From contig NZ_CABGGS010000047.1 in NCBI RefSeq assembly GCF_902158555.1, positions 248,001 to 312,000 of the forward strand: a stretch of 64,000 nt of DNA, read 5' to 3'. Under the pieces are notes generated by a model. That model saw only the letters and a list, made by a program, of their open reading frames with translations, was not told the DNA's origin and searched no databases. Position 1 is the stretch's first letter. The number at the start of each line of letters is the position of its first letter. The position numbers and the translations under genes were made by a program. This document shows positions 1 through 8,629 of this stretch, piece by piece. The DNA comes from Klebsiella spallanzanii (GTDB taxonomy: Bacteria > Pseudomonadota > Gammaproteobacteria > Enterobacterales > Enterobacteriaceae).

Positions 1-111
1 AAATGCAACTAATGTTAAAAATAGTTAGCCTGGAAAGTCCTTTCGAGAGGAATCAAACTCAAGGACTCAGTAGGTAGCATTGAATCTAATGTTTTTTTTT
101 CACTATACGTA

Positions 112-144
112 AGGTATGATTTTACAACACAGCATACCTATAAT
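112..144 (+). promoter_or_regulatory. Probable promoter and operator of the helicase operon
   Basis: A -10-like TATAAT lies at 139-144, about 40 bp before the helicase start. It abuts an inverted repeat, AGGTATG at 112-118 and CATACCT at 133-139. The overlap would suit repression by a dyad-binding regulator. I see no good -35 at the usual spacing. A possible ribosome site (AAAAGGA) precedes the ATG at 187. Confidence 0.4.
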
Positions 145-186
145 CCTATCAATGATGCGTATATAAATCACTCAAAAGGAAATTTT

Positions 187-2172
187 ATGTCCAGCTACTG
201 CTTTTACTCTCAAGATGCATTAGCACTCGCTCAAAGTTCTGGGATCGATGTGCTTATCAATGATTATGCAGAGCAGCACAAAAAACAAACATACATTCTT
301 TGCAGACCATTATCTAATGAGGATGTAATATATGATTACGATAAGGCAATAGCTGTATTTTCGTCTGGCATAAAACCTTTTTTCATAGATATTGGCAACA
401 ATTTAGAATTATTTGAAGAATATCAGGAAGATTTTCTTGAGGATGTTTCATTCTTAGCTGAGAAATTCAAATATAGAGAAAAAATTGGTAGGAAAAAATC
501 ATGGCAAAGCTTATTCGTTTCACTTCCCATAGATGATCTTGACTTCAGTAAATTAGAAGTTGAAACTAAAGAAAGTCGAGTGATTGACCTAATAATTTCA
601 CTCATCGTTGGAAGTATTAATGACACCTCTAGAATAAATCTGGAAGCGAGTAACCTGTTAGATACAATTAAGTCTAAAATTATCTTATTTGACACCGATC
701 AAACGAGATTTGTTTTCCAAAGTGGATTTGGGAAAAAAAGTGTAATTCAGGGATTAGCTGGCTCTGGTAAAACAGAGTTATTATTACATAAGTTGAAAGA
801 AATCTATTCTAAAAATCCGGATTCTAAAATTGCCTTTACATGTTTCAATAAAATCCTCGCATCGACAATGAGAACAAGGATTCCTGAATTTTTCGATTTT
901 ATGCGAGTTGAAAAACAGATTGAATGGGGCACAAAACTTTTTTGCTTCAACTCTTGGGGTTTGACTAAAGATCCTCTCTCTGGAATGTATAGATACATTT
1001 GCCATTTTTATGAAATCCCATTTGGTGGTTTTGGAAACGGAGACTTTGACTTCCTTTGCAAGAAAGCCATTGCAGATATAAATAATAGCGGACGCTCAGA
1101 TAAAAAGGCTCTTGATTATATCTTTATCGATGAAAGTCAAGACTTCCCGCAAAGTTTCATTGATCTCTGTGAAATGGTAACATCTAAAAAGCTGTACGTT
1201 GCCGGAGATGTTTTTCAAAATATTTTCATGCCAATAAATGATAATGTAAATCGGGCCGATATCGTTCTTAAAAAATGTTATCGCACAGATCCAAAAAATT
1301 TAATGTTTTCACATGCTTTGGGAATGGGTCTTTATGAAGAGCCTGTTCTACGATGGTTAAAAGAGGCTGAGTGGGATTCTTGTGGCTATAAATATAACAA
1401 AATAGGCAATAGAGTTGAATTGTCAAGAGATCCGCTAAGGCGCTTTGAAGATATTCCAAAAGATTATAAAAGCACAACTCTACATTTGATGGAGAGGACC
1501 GATAATGGACCAGATAAAATAATTGAAATAATAAAAGATATTAAACACCGCAATCCTACCTTAGCAGAAGGCGACATAGCTGTTATATTCCTTGATTCCA
1601 GTGGATATATATATGATTACATTCAATCTCTAAAATTTAAAATTAAGCAACAACTTGGCTGGGATTCTAATATCTCACATGAAACAAAAGCCAAACAAGA
1701 TGGTAAATTGTTCATTTCGAACATTAATAACGCTAAAGGTCTAGAGTTCCCTTTTGTAGTTTGTTTTGCCATGAAACTGGTTAAAAGATCAAACTTCCGA
1801 AATGCACTCTATACTATGATGGCACGGTCATTTCTCGAAAGCCATCTAGTTTTAAATGATGATAAAGAAAATCCATCGATGCCAACTATTCTTGAAGGCT
1901 TACATTTCCTAAATAACAATAATTACATGAATGTAAGACTACCCTCTGAAGAAGAAATAAGAAATCAAAAAGATTTCATTGTGTTGGATGAGTCTATTTC
2001 TATACCTAAACTAGTAAAAGCCTATTGCTCAGACAAGAGAGCATCACCTTTATTAATTGCCAAAATAATTGACAAGGTTGAAAGAATGATTTCAGAAGAT
2101 GATGATGACGTTGATGGAGAATACATTAAGAGCCTGATTGGACTAGAATATGAAAGGAATAGAAAAAAATGA
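187..2172 (+). CDS. Superfamily 1 (UvrD-like) helicase, phage cargo
   Basis: 661 residues. The first ~165 residues match nothing I recognise. Helicase motifs follow: a Q-like motif (DTDQ, 169-172), Walker A GLAGSGKT at 189-196, Walker B with IDESQD at 314-319, motif III GDVFQNIF at 340-347, a CYRTDP motif near 364-369, and near the C-terminal half a KGLEF motif and a TMMARS motif resembling UvrD motifs V and VI. It is shorter than UvrD or Rep, so the 1B/2B insertions are reduced or absent. The stop overlaps the start of the next gene by four bases (ATGA), implying translational coupling. It lies where P2 carries the Z/fun anti-phage gene, and its base use is much more AT-rich than the tail genes. 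Helicase activity is inferred from family; the defence role is inferred from position. Confidence 0.85.
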   Translation: MSSYCFYSQDALALAQSSGIDVLINDYAEQHKKQTYILCRPLSNEDVIYDYDKAIAVFSSGIKPFFIDIGNNLELFEEYQEDFLEDVSFLAEKFKYREKIGRKKSWQSLFVSLPIDDLDFSKLEVETKESRVIDLIISLIVGSINDTSRINLEASNLLDTIKSKIILFDTDQTRFVFQSGFGKKSVIQGLAGSGKTELLLHKLKEIYSKNPDSKIAFTCFNKILASTMRTRIPEFFDFMRVEKQIEWGTKLFCFNSWGLTKDPLSGMYRYICHFYEIPFGGFGNGDFDFLCKKAIADINNSGRSDKKALDYIFIDESQDFPQSFIDLCEMVTSKKLYVAGDVFQNIFMPINDNVNRADIVLKKCYRTDPKNLMFSHALGMGLYEEPVLRWLKEAEWDSCGYKYNKIGNRVELSRDPLRRFEDIPKDYKSTTLHLMERTDNGPDKIIEIIKDIKHRNPTLAEGDIAVIFLDSSGYIYDYIQSLKFKIKQQLGWDSNISHETKAKQDGKLFISNINNAKGLEFPFVVCFAMKLVKRSNFRNALYTMMARSFLESHLVLNDDKENPSMPTILEGLHFLNNNNYMNVRLPSEEEIRNQKDFIVLDESISIPKLVKAYCSDKRASPLLIAKIIDKVERMISEDDDDVDGEYIKSLIGLEYERNRKK

Positions 2173-2807
2173 GCCAATATCTATTCAATAACATACCCGG
2201 CGAATATTTTGATAAATTTCGCCCTGTTAGAGATGTGTTTTCTAATTTAGAAAACCTTCTTGTGATTGCGGAAATCGTGAACACTTGCCATAGTTCATGG
2301 AATAAAAAAACAAATGATTTTGATTTACTAATAACAACTGGCACTCACAAAAGAATACTTATAAGAAAACCAGATGGTTTTTTTACAATGAACCTTCCCT
2401 TTCAGGTAATAGAGTTTGAAGAAAACATCAGCTTTAATTATGACGCCTATGGATTAGCAGTTAATGCCGAGTTCATTTCTAGATGCAGGAATGTTATTAC
2501 AACTTGCGATAATGGATTCTTTTCTCACGAGGCAATAGCTGTTGATTTATGTGATAACTTTGATGGAGACATGCAACAAGCTATACATTACTCTGATGCA
2601 ATTTCAGCCTTACTATTATTAGACCATGGATATTTTAGGTTTGATGATGATCCAATAAGGGTTAATGGTAAAATACATCCAAGATATCATTTCGATTTCT
2701 TCTGTAATAATTCAACAAATGTGAAGATTGGCTCTAATACTCGGATAGAAGATTCGTTTTTTTTGAACTTATTTGATGTTAATAAAGATCGACCTTATCT
2801 TGCTTAA
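2169..2807 (+). CDS. Unrecognised 212-residue partner of the helicase
   Basis: I do not recognise this protein. It is 212 residues, soluble (no signal peptide or membrane segment), acidic, and AT-rich like its partner. The start codon overlaps the helicase stop, so the two are made from one message. The C-terminal third has a KIHPRYHFDFF stretch followed by NTRIED; the central part has alternating hydrophobic strands. No nuclease or nucleotide-binding motif is obvious. In two-gene defence systems built on a helicase (Gabija, Hachiman) the partner is a nuclease, so a nuclease or sensor role is possible here, but nothing in the sequence shows it. A strong terminator follows at once. Confidence 0.8.
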   Translation: MSQYLFNNIPGEYFDKFRPVRDVFSNLENLLVIAEIVNTCHSSWNKKTNDFDLLITTGTHKRILIRKPDGFFTMNLPFQVIEFEENISFNYDAYGLAVNAEFISRCRNVITTCDNGFFSHEAIAVDLCDNFDGDMQQAIHYSDAISALLLLDHGYFRFDDDPIRVNGKIHPRYHFDFFCNNSTNVKIGSNTRIEDSFFLNLFDVNKDRPYLA

Positions 2808-2810
2808 ATC

Positions 2811-2840
2811 ATAGGCGCTCAATTGAGCGCCTATCTTATT
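2811..2840 (+). terminator. Intrinsic terminator of the helicase operon
   Basis: Perfect 24-base palindrome at 2811-2834 (half-site ATAGGCGCTCAA) followed by a T-rich stretch, four bases after the stop of the 212-residue gene. It insulates the cargo from the opposing fibre gene. Confidence 0.8.
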
Positions 2841-3012
2841 TTATAATATTGATTATTAAAAAATCACTCGATAACCACAAGCATAATATTAGCTGAATTA
2901 TATTATTATACCAATTAAAAAACATAGAATGTCACTTTCTATTGTGTGCTATATGTGAAAACTTTCAGGTTAAGTTTGTAAGGATACATGTCTGATACTA
3001 GCAGATATCGGC

Positions 3013-3038
3013 AAACACGGTCATTACTGACCGTGTTT
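3013..3038 (-). terminator. Probable terminator of the tail operon
   Basis: Hairpin with 11-bp perfect arms (AAACACGGTCA at 3013-3023, TGACCGTGTTT at 3028-3038) and a four-base loop, directly beyond the fibre gene stop. The T-run on the minus strand is short, so strength is uncertain. Confidence 0.6.
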
Positions 3039-3040
3039 TG

Positions 3041-4138
3041 TTATGCTGAGCGTATCCACATGCAGAGGCTAACATATTCGTTAGTCACATCAATCGACTC
3101 ATTTGTGGATTCCGTTAAGCCCTTCATATCAGTGTAAGTCCCATCAGTGAGGGCTAGCGGACCGCTTTTCTGGTTATCTGTGCCGTGTGTCGTGTTTGGA
3201 TCCCATGTAGCCCCCGGCGATCGGTCGCCAGACCGATGCCAGTGCGGCGGGAGATTATTGGCTTCAATTTTGACCTTATTACTGCCGCCGGTCACACCAT
3301 AATGAGAGCCAATCCTAACAACCCTATTCGCAAAGGTTTCGCTTAAGTCAGTCCATGTCTGCCAGGGAAACCGCACAGCCGGACTTTGCTCACCTGAGAT
3401 AACGATCCCAACGTAAAAAATGGCGTCAACAATAGCTCTGTAGGCTGCTCCGTCGCTGTTGAGTCCCAGCACCTTGAGGGCTTCGGATGTATCGCTCAGA
3501 TCGGAAAGATTATTTTCTTTCAGAAGTGCGCCGGTGATGCGCGAGTCATTTCCTGCGGCTACCGTTCCCACCTCTGTTCCAACGTCCCGCGTGGCTGAGT
3601 TTCCCAGTTCCAGATTTTCCCGCGCCTCGCCAATGTCGGCTAAATCTAACAGGTTCAGGGCACGGCGGAGATAGCGTTTATCACCCGTTTCCTGCGTGAG
3701 AGTGGCAAGCGCCGGATCGATAATGAGCTGCACACTTGAGCTGTGCGTCAGTGTCAGCACCAGCGTCAAAATGATCTCTTTGATGATTGAATCCGATTGC
3801 GCCGGGAGGTATGTCGCCGGATAAGCGCCGTAAGCAATGAGCGTTCCCTTCGCACTGACCAGCCCCGCCTCTCTGAGCGTCTTACCCGGATAATCCCGGC
3901 AGTTGATAACAATCTGACCGCTGATAAACCCCTCATAGCTTGAATCAGAATCAAAGGTTTCACGGCCAAACTGACCAAAAAGCGCCGTCACCGCCGCTAG
4001 GTCGTCGGGATCGTTTGGTAAAATCACGCCGCCACCATCACCGATCAGCACGGCGGTAATATCCACGACTTCTCCCGCCTGATATGCAGCTTCAATTTCG
4101 GCGGCGCCTGCCGTGGTTAGTGTCAGTCCTGTTGCCAT
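3041..4138 (-). CDS. H: Phage tail fibre/collar protein (gpH-like)
   Basis: 365 residues. The N-terminus (about 1-150) looks like the P2 gpH N-terminal domain that attaches the fibre to the baseplate. A middle stretch, about 150-230, carries the EARENLELGNSATRDVGT pattern common in fibre shafts. The C-terminus ends in a tail-collar-like tip with an NNLPPHWH motif, seen in phage fibre tips where histidines coordinate metal. It is much shorter than P2 gpH (669 residues). It is followed neither by a recognisable fibre chaperone nor by another fibre gene, only by the terminator and the cargo operon. It probably determines host adsorption together with the LRR-bearing I protein. Confidence 0.85.
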   Translation of the reverse strand: MATGLTLTTAGAAEIEAAYQAGEVVDITAVLIGDGGGVILPNDPDDLAAVTALFGQFGRETFDSDSSYEGFISGQIVINCRDYPGKTLREAGLVSAKGTLIAYGAYPATYLPAQSDSIIKEIILTLVLTLTHSSSVQLIIDPALATLTQETGDKRYLRRALNLLDLADIGEARENLELGNSATRDVGTEVGTVAAGNDSRITGALLKENNLSDLSDTSEALKVLGLNSDGAAYRAIVDAIFYVGIVISGEQSPAVRFPWQTWTDLSETFANRVVRIGSHYGVTGGSNKVKIEANNLPPHWHRSGDRSPGATWDPNTTHGTDNQKSGPLALTDGTYTDMKGLTESTNESIDVTNEYVSLCMWIRSA

Positions 4139-4338
4139 AGTCTTTCCTCTGCTTCAATGCCATACACGCTAGCAAGACGATCATAAAAATCTTCACTGAC
4201 AGTTTTGCTGTCGGCATCAATATCACTTTCAACGGGATGAATAACTCCCGCAGCCTGGAGCATTTGCAGGTATTCCAGGAAAAACTCATCGGTCTGGCAA
4301 AATCCGATAAGGCTTTTAATTTGATTGAATGTTTTCAT
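4123..4338 (-). CDS. Small phage protein between I and the fibre gene
   Basis: 71 residues, no recognised domain, mostly helical by composition, acidic. It overlaps the I-fusion stop by four bases (ATGA) and overlaps the following fibre gene start, so it is coupled to both. P2 has no gene in this position. A chaperone or linker for one of the two adjacent receptor-binding proteins is a guess from position only. Confidence 0.7.
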   Translation of the reverse strand: MKTFNQIKSLIGFCQTDEFFLEYLQMLQAAGVIHPVESDIDADSKTVSEDFYDRLASVYGIEAEERLWQQD

Positions 4339-7300
4339 AACTTATTCGTTATCCAGTTACCGGGTAAATCTGTGAAATCGTCCAGGCTTGTGCAGTTGTA
4401 GAACGCGTAATAATGCGCTGTGACATTTGGCACTTTGTCCATAAATACCTGGCCCTTACCTGTGAGGGCAGAGCATCCCCTGAATGTGGCCGTCGTGGTG
4501 ACAATCGTCGAATAACTGCTGAGGTTGAATATCGTGCTGACGTTGGTTCTCAGCTGCACGCAGCCATCAAACAGATAGCCGATTGTCGTGGCCGGTAAGT
4601 TATTCATTAGACCGGCCCCGACCTCTTCCAGTGCGACGCACTCGGCAAACACATTAGTGAATGTCGTGGCGTTGATACTGGCGACAAAAAGACCGGCAGG
4701 CACTGAGCGCAGGTTTTTACATCCCCTGAAGGTCTGGCCGTATGCCGTCACCAGCGGGTTACCACTGAACAGATTTTCCGGTATTTCCACCACGCCGGTA
4801 TTCTGGAACGTTGCGCCAAATGCGGTGATAAGCGGGCACGATGCAAACAGCGACGGCGGAATGTTCACCAGTGCCGCGCAGCCGTAGAACGTAGAACCGG
4901 CACTGATCAGCAGGGTGTTATATTTCAGTAAATCAGCAGGCAATACCGCCAGCGCAGTACAGCCGGAGAACGTCAGCGTCAGGGAAGTCAGGTTGACACA
5001 ACCCGCAAACAGATCGGACGGCAGCGCGGCCAGCGCGGTACAGTCCTGGAAGGTGCTCCCCATTGCCGTCAGAGCAGTCAGATCGCTGAACAGCTTTTCA
5101 GGCAGTACGGCAAGGCTGGAGCACTGGTTAAACAGGCCGGTGACATTCGTCACTTTGCTGCATCCTGCAAACATATCCCCGGCCAGCGATACCAGCGCCG
5201 TACAGCCCGTAAATGTATAGGTCAGGTTAGTCAGTGAACTACAGTCACGGAATGCCCCGGCCCCGATGCTTTTCAGGGATGTACATTGGGTGAATGCATA
5301 ATAGAACGTCGTGACCAGTGATTTACCTGCAAAGGCCTCTGCTCTGACGGTCGTCAGGGAAGAGCAGGCATAAAAAGCCCGGTCAAAGCTCGTTACCTTG
5401 TTGCAGTCCACAAACGACGGTAGCGCTTTTAATGCTGTGCAACTATGGAAGACGCTGGCAAAGGTAGTTGCACTGACACACCCCTCAAAAATATCATCGC
5501 CCACTTCTTCCAGAACACGGCAATAGTAAAAAGCGGAGGAAAATGTCTGCGCAAGTGCACAGCCAGAAAACACGGCTTTTCCCGCTTTTACCAGTGAAGA
5601 GCAGCCGGAAAAAACCGTTCCAAAATAGTTAGCCAGAGGTAAATCCTTAAAGAACTCATCGGGCACAGAAAGCAGTTGTGTGCATCCACTGAATGCCCCG
5701 CCGAAATGCGTGGCTTTCAGGCAGTTGCGGAACAGGCGCGGCGGTAGCTGCGTCAGCGCCGTGCAACTCCTGAAAATCGCCGTAAAGACGCCACCAGGCA
5801 CATCGCTGAATAAATCTGGTGACAATGTTGTCAGCGCGCGGCATCCATCGAAGGTATAACCGAAGCCATTTCCACTGACACACCCGTCAAAAATGCCCGT
5901 CCCGGTATCGATAAGGGATATACATCCCGAAAACGCACTGGTGAAATTCGTCGCAGCAGCACAGCTCCGGAATGTGTTTTTGCCAGCACTCAGCAGCCGC
6001 GTGCAGTTCTCAAACACTGAGGTGAATAGCGTCACCTGAGATAATTCGCTGAACAGCCCATCAGGAACAGCAGCCAGTGCCGTGCAGCCATAAAACGCCG
6101 CTGAGAAATCTGTGACACCAGTAAACCGCGCGAATAAACCCTCAGGTAGTTCAGTCAGCGACGTGCAGCCCCGGAAAACAGAGGTACATTTCTGGATATT
6201 TGGCAGATCGTCAAAAGCCCCTGCATGGACCTTGTTAAGACCGGTTGCGCCACTCGCGAAAGAAACAAGATTATCCCTTTCTCCTGTCAGGAGAATGATT
6301 TCCTGCACAGGGTTCAACGTGACTGAAACGTTACCCGACGTGCGCTGGAAACTGGCGGTTTCTGTGTTCTTAACCGTTATTGTGTACTCTTCTCCCTCTA
6401 CAACGTCACGCGTCGGAATAACCCAGCCGTACACAGCACTGGCAGCATCAAAACGGTATTCCCGGCTGTCTGTTCCGTCGCCATAATCAATCGTGAAATC
6501 CTCATCCATGCGCACGTAGAACAACGGACGGCTTGCATTGTCGATGCGGGTGATGAACTTCATCACCGCGACCACTTTCACGTTGATCACCGCGCTGACG
6601 CCATTAGTCGTCGTGACGGTGACCGAACAGGTGCCCCGCTTTACGCCCGTAACCAGAATAGCGCCGTTGACTATTCTGGCGGTCGCAATTGTTTTATCCG
6701 ACGTGGTTACCGTAAAGGTTTTATCTTCCGCGTATTCGGGGAGAATTGTCACCGTGACCGTTTCTGCGTCCCCGGGGGCCAGATTCAGCTCGTAGCGGGA
6801 TAAAACCACCTGCAACGGGACAAAGCGCGGCGTGATTTTCTCCGTTGCGTACATGTAACCGGCCGCATATGAGGTTCCCTGAAGTCGGCCAAATACATGA
6901 ACGGAAAACCAGCTGCGCAGGTTCCTGGCGCGCAGCACCGCCAGTTTCAGATCCTGCTGGTCGTATTCCGTCACCGGCAAATCGTTCTGATAAACGTTCA
7001 AACGAAAGGTATACGGATCCCCTTTCGGGTTCTGATTGAACCATTCAACAATATCCGTCCCAAAAGGACTGTCCACCAGGGCATGACGGACGGCGGCGAC
7101 CGTGCCGCGATGGCGGTGGATGTAGTGGGCGCGCTTGATCGCATCGCGTTTTTTTTGCTCTGACCAGTTAATATTCCAGGTATCAACCTGATATTCCCAC
7201 GCCAGCCATGGCAGGAGCGCCAGCGGGCAGCTGTCAGGATCTTTCACCCAACGGATCAGATATACCGGCAACCTCTCCAGCGCGGCGGCGCTGGCCCTGT

Positions 7301-7364
7301 CGATGGCCCGCTCCACGGCGGTGGCGTTGGGTGGCAGAATGCTGGCGGGATAATTAGCGGTCAT
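4335..7364 (-). CDS. I: Tail protein I fused to Ig-like and leucine-rich repeats
   Basis: 1009 residues, against 176 for P2 gpI. Residues 1 to about 180 are a complete gpI baseplate domain. Residues about 185-266 resemble a bacterial Ig-like (BIG2) domain, with the TVTTSDKTIATA and CSVTVTT patterns. About 268-350 is a second beta domain with a PKD-like DYGDGTDS motif at 293-300. From about 365 to the end are some 23 repeats of 26-27 residues of the form FxGCTxLxxLPxxLF, typical of BspA/TpLRR leucine-rich repeats. The product would put a long solenoid at the baseplate edge, where P2 fibres attach, so a receptor-binding role is likely (inference). It overlaps the J stop by 11 bases. Confidence 0.9.
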   Translation of the reverse strand: MTANYPASILPPNATAVERAIDRASAAALERLPVYLIRWVKDPDSCPLALLPWLAWEYQVDTWNINWSEQKKRDAIKRAHYIHRHRGTVAAVRHALVDSPFGTDIVEWFNQNPKGDPYTFRLNVYQNDLPVTEYDQQDLKLAVLRARNLRSWFSVHVFGRLQGTSYAAGYMYATEKITPRFVPLQVVLSRYELNLAPGDAETVTVTILPEYAEDKTFTVTTSDKTIATARIVNGAILVTGVKRGTCSVTVTTTNGVSAVINVKVVAVMKFITRIDNASRPLFYVRMDEDFTIDYGDGTDSREYRFDAASAVYGWVIPTRDVVEGEEYTITVKNTETASFQRTSGNVSVTLNPVQEIILLTGERDNLVSFASGATGLNKVHAGAFDDLPNIQKCTSVFRGCTSLTELPEGLFARFTGVTDFSAAFYGCTALAAVPDGLFSELSQVTLFTSVFENCTRLLSAGKNTFRSCAAATNFTSAFSGCISLIDTGTGIFDGCVSGNGFGYTFDGCRALTTLSPDLFSDVPGGVFTAIFRSCTALTQLPPRLFRNCLKATHFGGAFSGCTQLLSVPDEFFKDLPLANYFGTVFSGCSSLVKAGKAVFSGCALAQTFSSAFYYCRVLEEVGDDIFEGCVSATTFASVFHSCTALKALPSFVDCNKVTSFDRAFYACSSLTTVRAEAFAGKSLVTTFYYAFTQCTSLKSIGAGAFRDCSSLTNLTYTFTGCTALVSLAGDMFAGCSKVTNVTGLFNQCSSLAVLPEKLFSDLTALTAMGSTFQDCTALAALPSDLFAGCVNLTSLTLTFSGCTALAVLPADLLKYNTLLISAGSTFYGCAALVNIPPSLFASCPLITAFGATFQNTGVVEIPENLFSGNPLVTAYGQTFRGCKNLRSVPAGLFVASINATTFTNVFAECVALEEVGAGLMNNLPATTIGYLFDGCVQLRTNVSTIFNLSSYSTIVTTTATFRGCSALTGKGQVFMDKVPNVTAHYYAFYNCTSLDDFTDLPGNWITNKL
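4338..6270 (-). repeat. Array of about 23 BspA-type LRR coding repeats
   Basis: Tandem units of about 80 bp encode 26-27 residues each, with conserved Phe, Cys, Leu and Pro (AF-GC--L--LP--LF). Units vary at many positions rather than being near-identical, so this is an old or diversifying array and not a recent expansion. Confidence 0.85.
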
Positions 7365-8277
7365 AGTCCATCACCACAAGATTGATTTTCACAGAGGTGC
7401 AATGAGGCGCTTCGCCCATCGTCGCCACGACGTCGGCTGCCGGTGAATGCAAATCGACAGTGACAACGCCGTCCTGATGCAGCGCCCCGTCGATGCCCGA
7501 CCGCGCAGCGGTGGCGTTGATGAGATGCACAGAGGCGGTGTATTCGTTCAGTGCTGCGGTGGCTTTTTCCAGCACCGTGGCGGTGTCCACGCCGTAAGGG
7601 ACGTAAATGTCAGCAACCACCTGATAATTCACAATCACAGCGGAACGGACGTAATCAGCCACATAATCCGTAATCGGGCGCACGTCTTCCGGGTTTACCG
7701 CCGACAGGACTTTATCGAGCAGCGCCTGCGAGGCGGATCCATCCCCGGTGCGTGACAGCACGTAAAGGAAAACGCGGCCCTCCTGATCATGCGTCTCCGG
7801 GCCATAGGCGCGCACGTCGAGCACATCCGCATCAGCGCCGCGCGCAAAGTAGTGATAGGCATTACGGGCGCCCGCCGTGCTCAAGCGCGCCCATGAGAGC
7901 AGCGTGCGGGCGCGCAGCTCTTCGTCGCTTTCGTATACGGCGTCCGCCTCGTCGGTGGCTTCAGTAATCAGCAGACGTTCAGTGTCAAAATTACCCGAGA
8001 CCTGATCGAGATCCGCCCCCAGGGCGCTGGAAAGCAGCACCGCGCGCACGGCTTCATTGATACGTTGCAGCAGATGGATCTCGCGATAGGTGAATGCCTG
8101 AGCCAGTGCCGCCATCGGTTCAGATTCCAGCAACAGCGCAGCAGACACAGAAGCCTGAAGTTCCGCAGGCATGGCCGCCACGATAAGCGCCCGGATATCA
8201 GTCAGCACCGTTTCAAAATCGGGCACCTCGACGATATCAGGTTGCGGGATCTGAGATAAATCGACGGACGTTTGCAC
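7354..8277 (-). CDS. J: Baseplate assembly protein J
   Basis: 307 residues, close to P2 gpJ (302). It belongs to the gpJ family, which forms the outer wedge of the baseplate with gpW and gpI. Opening residues QPDIVEVPDFETVL and the AGARNAYHYFARGADADVLDV region are typical of the family. It sits between W (one base away) and I (11-base overlap), as in P2. Confidence 0.95.
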   Translation of the reverse strand: MQTSVDLSQIPQPDIVEVPDFETVLTDIRALIVAAMPAELQASVSAALLLESEPMAALAQAFTYREIHLLQRINEAVRAVLLSSALGADLDQVSGNFDTERLLITEATDEADAVYESDEELRARTLLSWARLSTAGARNAYHYFARGADADVLDVRAYGPETHDQEGRVFLYVLSRTGDGSASQALLDKVLSAVNPEDVRPITDYVADYVRSAVIVNYQVVADIYVPYGVDTATVLEKATAALNEYTASVHLINATAARSGIDGALHQDGVVTVDLHSPAADVVATMGEAPHCTSVKINLVVMDYDR

Positions 8278-8278
8278 A

Positions 8279-8629
8279 CTAGCTCCTTAACCTGATGGTG
8301 TTGCTGGTTTCTGTCATGGTTTCCGTGATGGTGCCGCTCAGCTCGGCGGTCACTGCGCCTGTTTCCGAAAACACCACGTTGACGGTGGTCAGACTGATCC
8401 GCGGCTCCCACTGCGCCAGCGCAATGGCGGCGGCGCCCATCAGCTGCATGCGGGTGACGGCGTTCTGCGGCGCATCGAGCAAATCAGGGATCGCGCTGCC
8501 AAAGTCCCGGCGCATCACACGGGAGCCGGTTGGCGTGGTCAGGATTTTTGTCACGGACTGCCAGAGCTGATCGTGATCGGTCAGCGCGCCGGTGCCTTCC
8601 GGGTTCATCCCGGTGTAACTGGCTGTCAT
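8279..8629 (-). CDS. W: Baseplate wedge protein W
   Basis: 116 residues, the size of P2 gpW (115). It belongs to the gpW/gp25 family; the VMRRDFGSAIPDLLDAP segment is the family signature. It forms the baseplate wedge with J. Its start overlaps the V stop by four bases, indicating coupled translation. Confidence 0.95.
   Translation of the reverse strand: MTASYTGMNPEGTGALTDHDQLWQSVTKILTTPTGSRVMRRDFGSAIPDLLDAPQNAVTRMQLMGAAAIALAQWEPRISLTTVNVVFSETGAVTAELSGTITETMTETSNTIRLRS

Noticed and set aside
4413-7163. Many long open frames on the plus strand opposite the I fusion
   Set aside because: They are shadows of the GC-rich repeat-coding strand, with no ribosome sites and no recognisable protein features.
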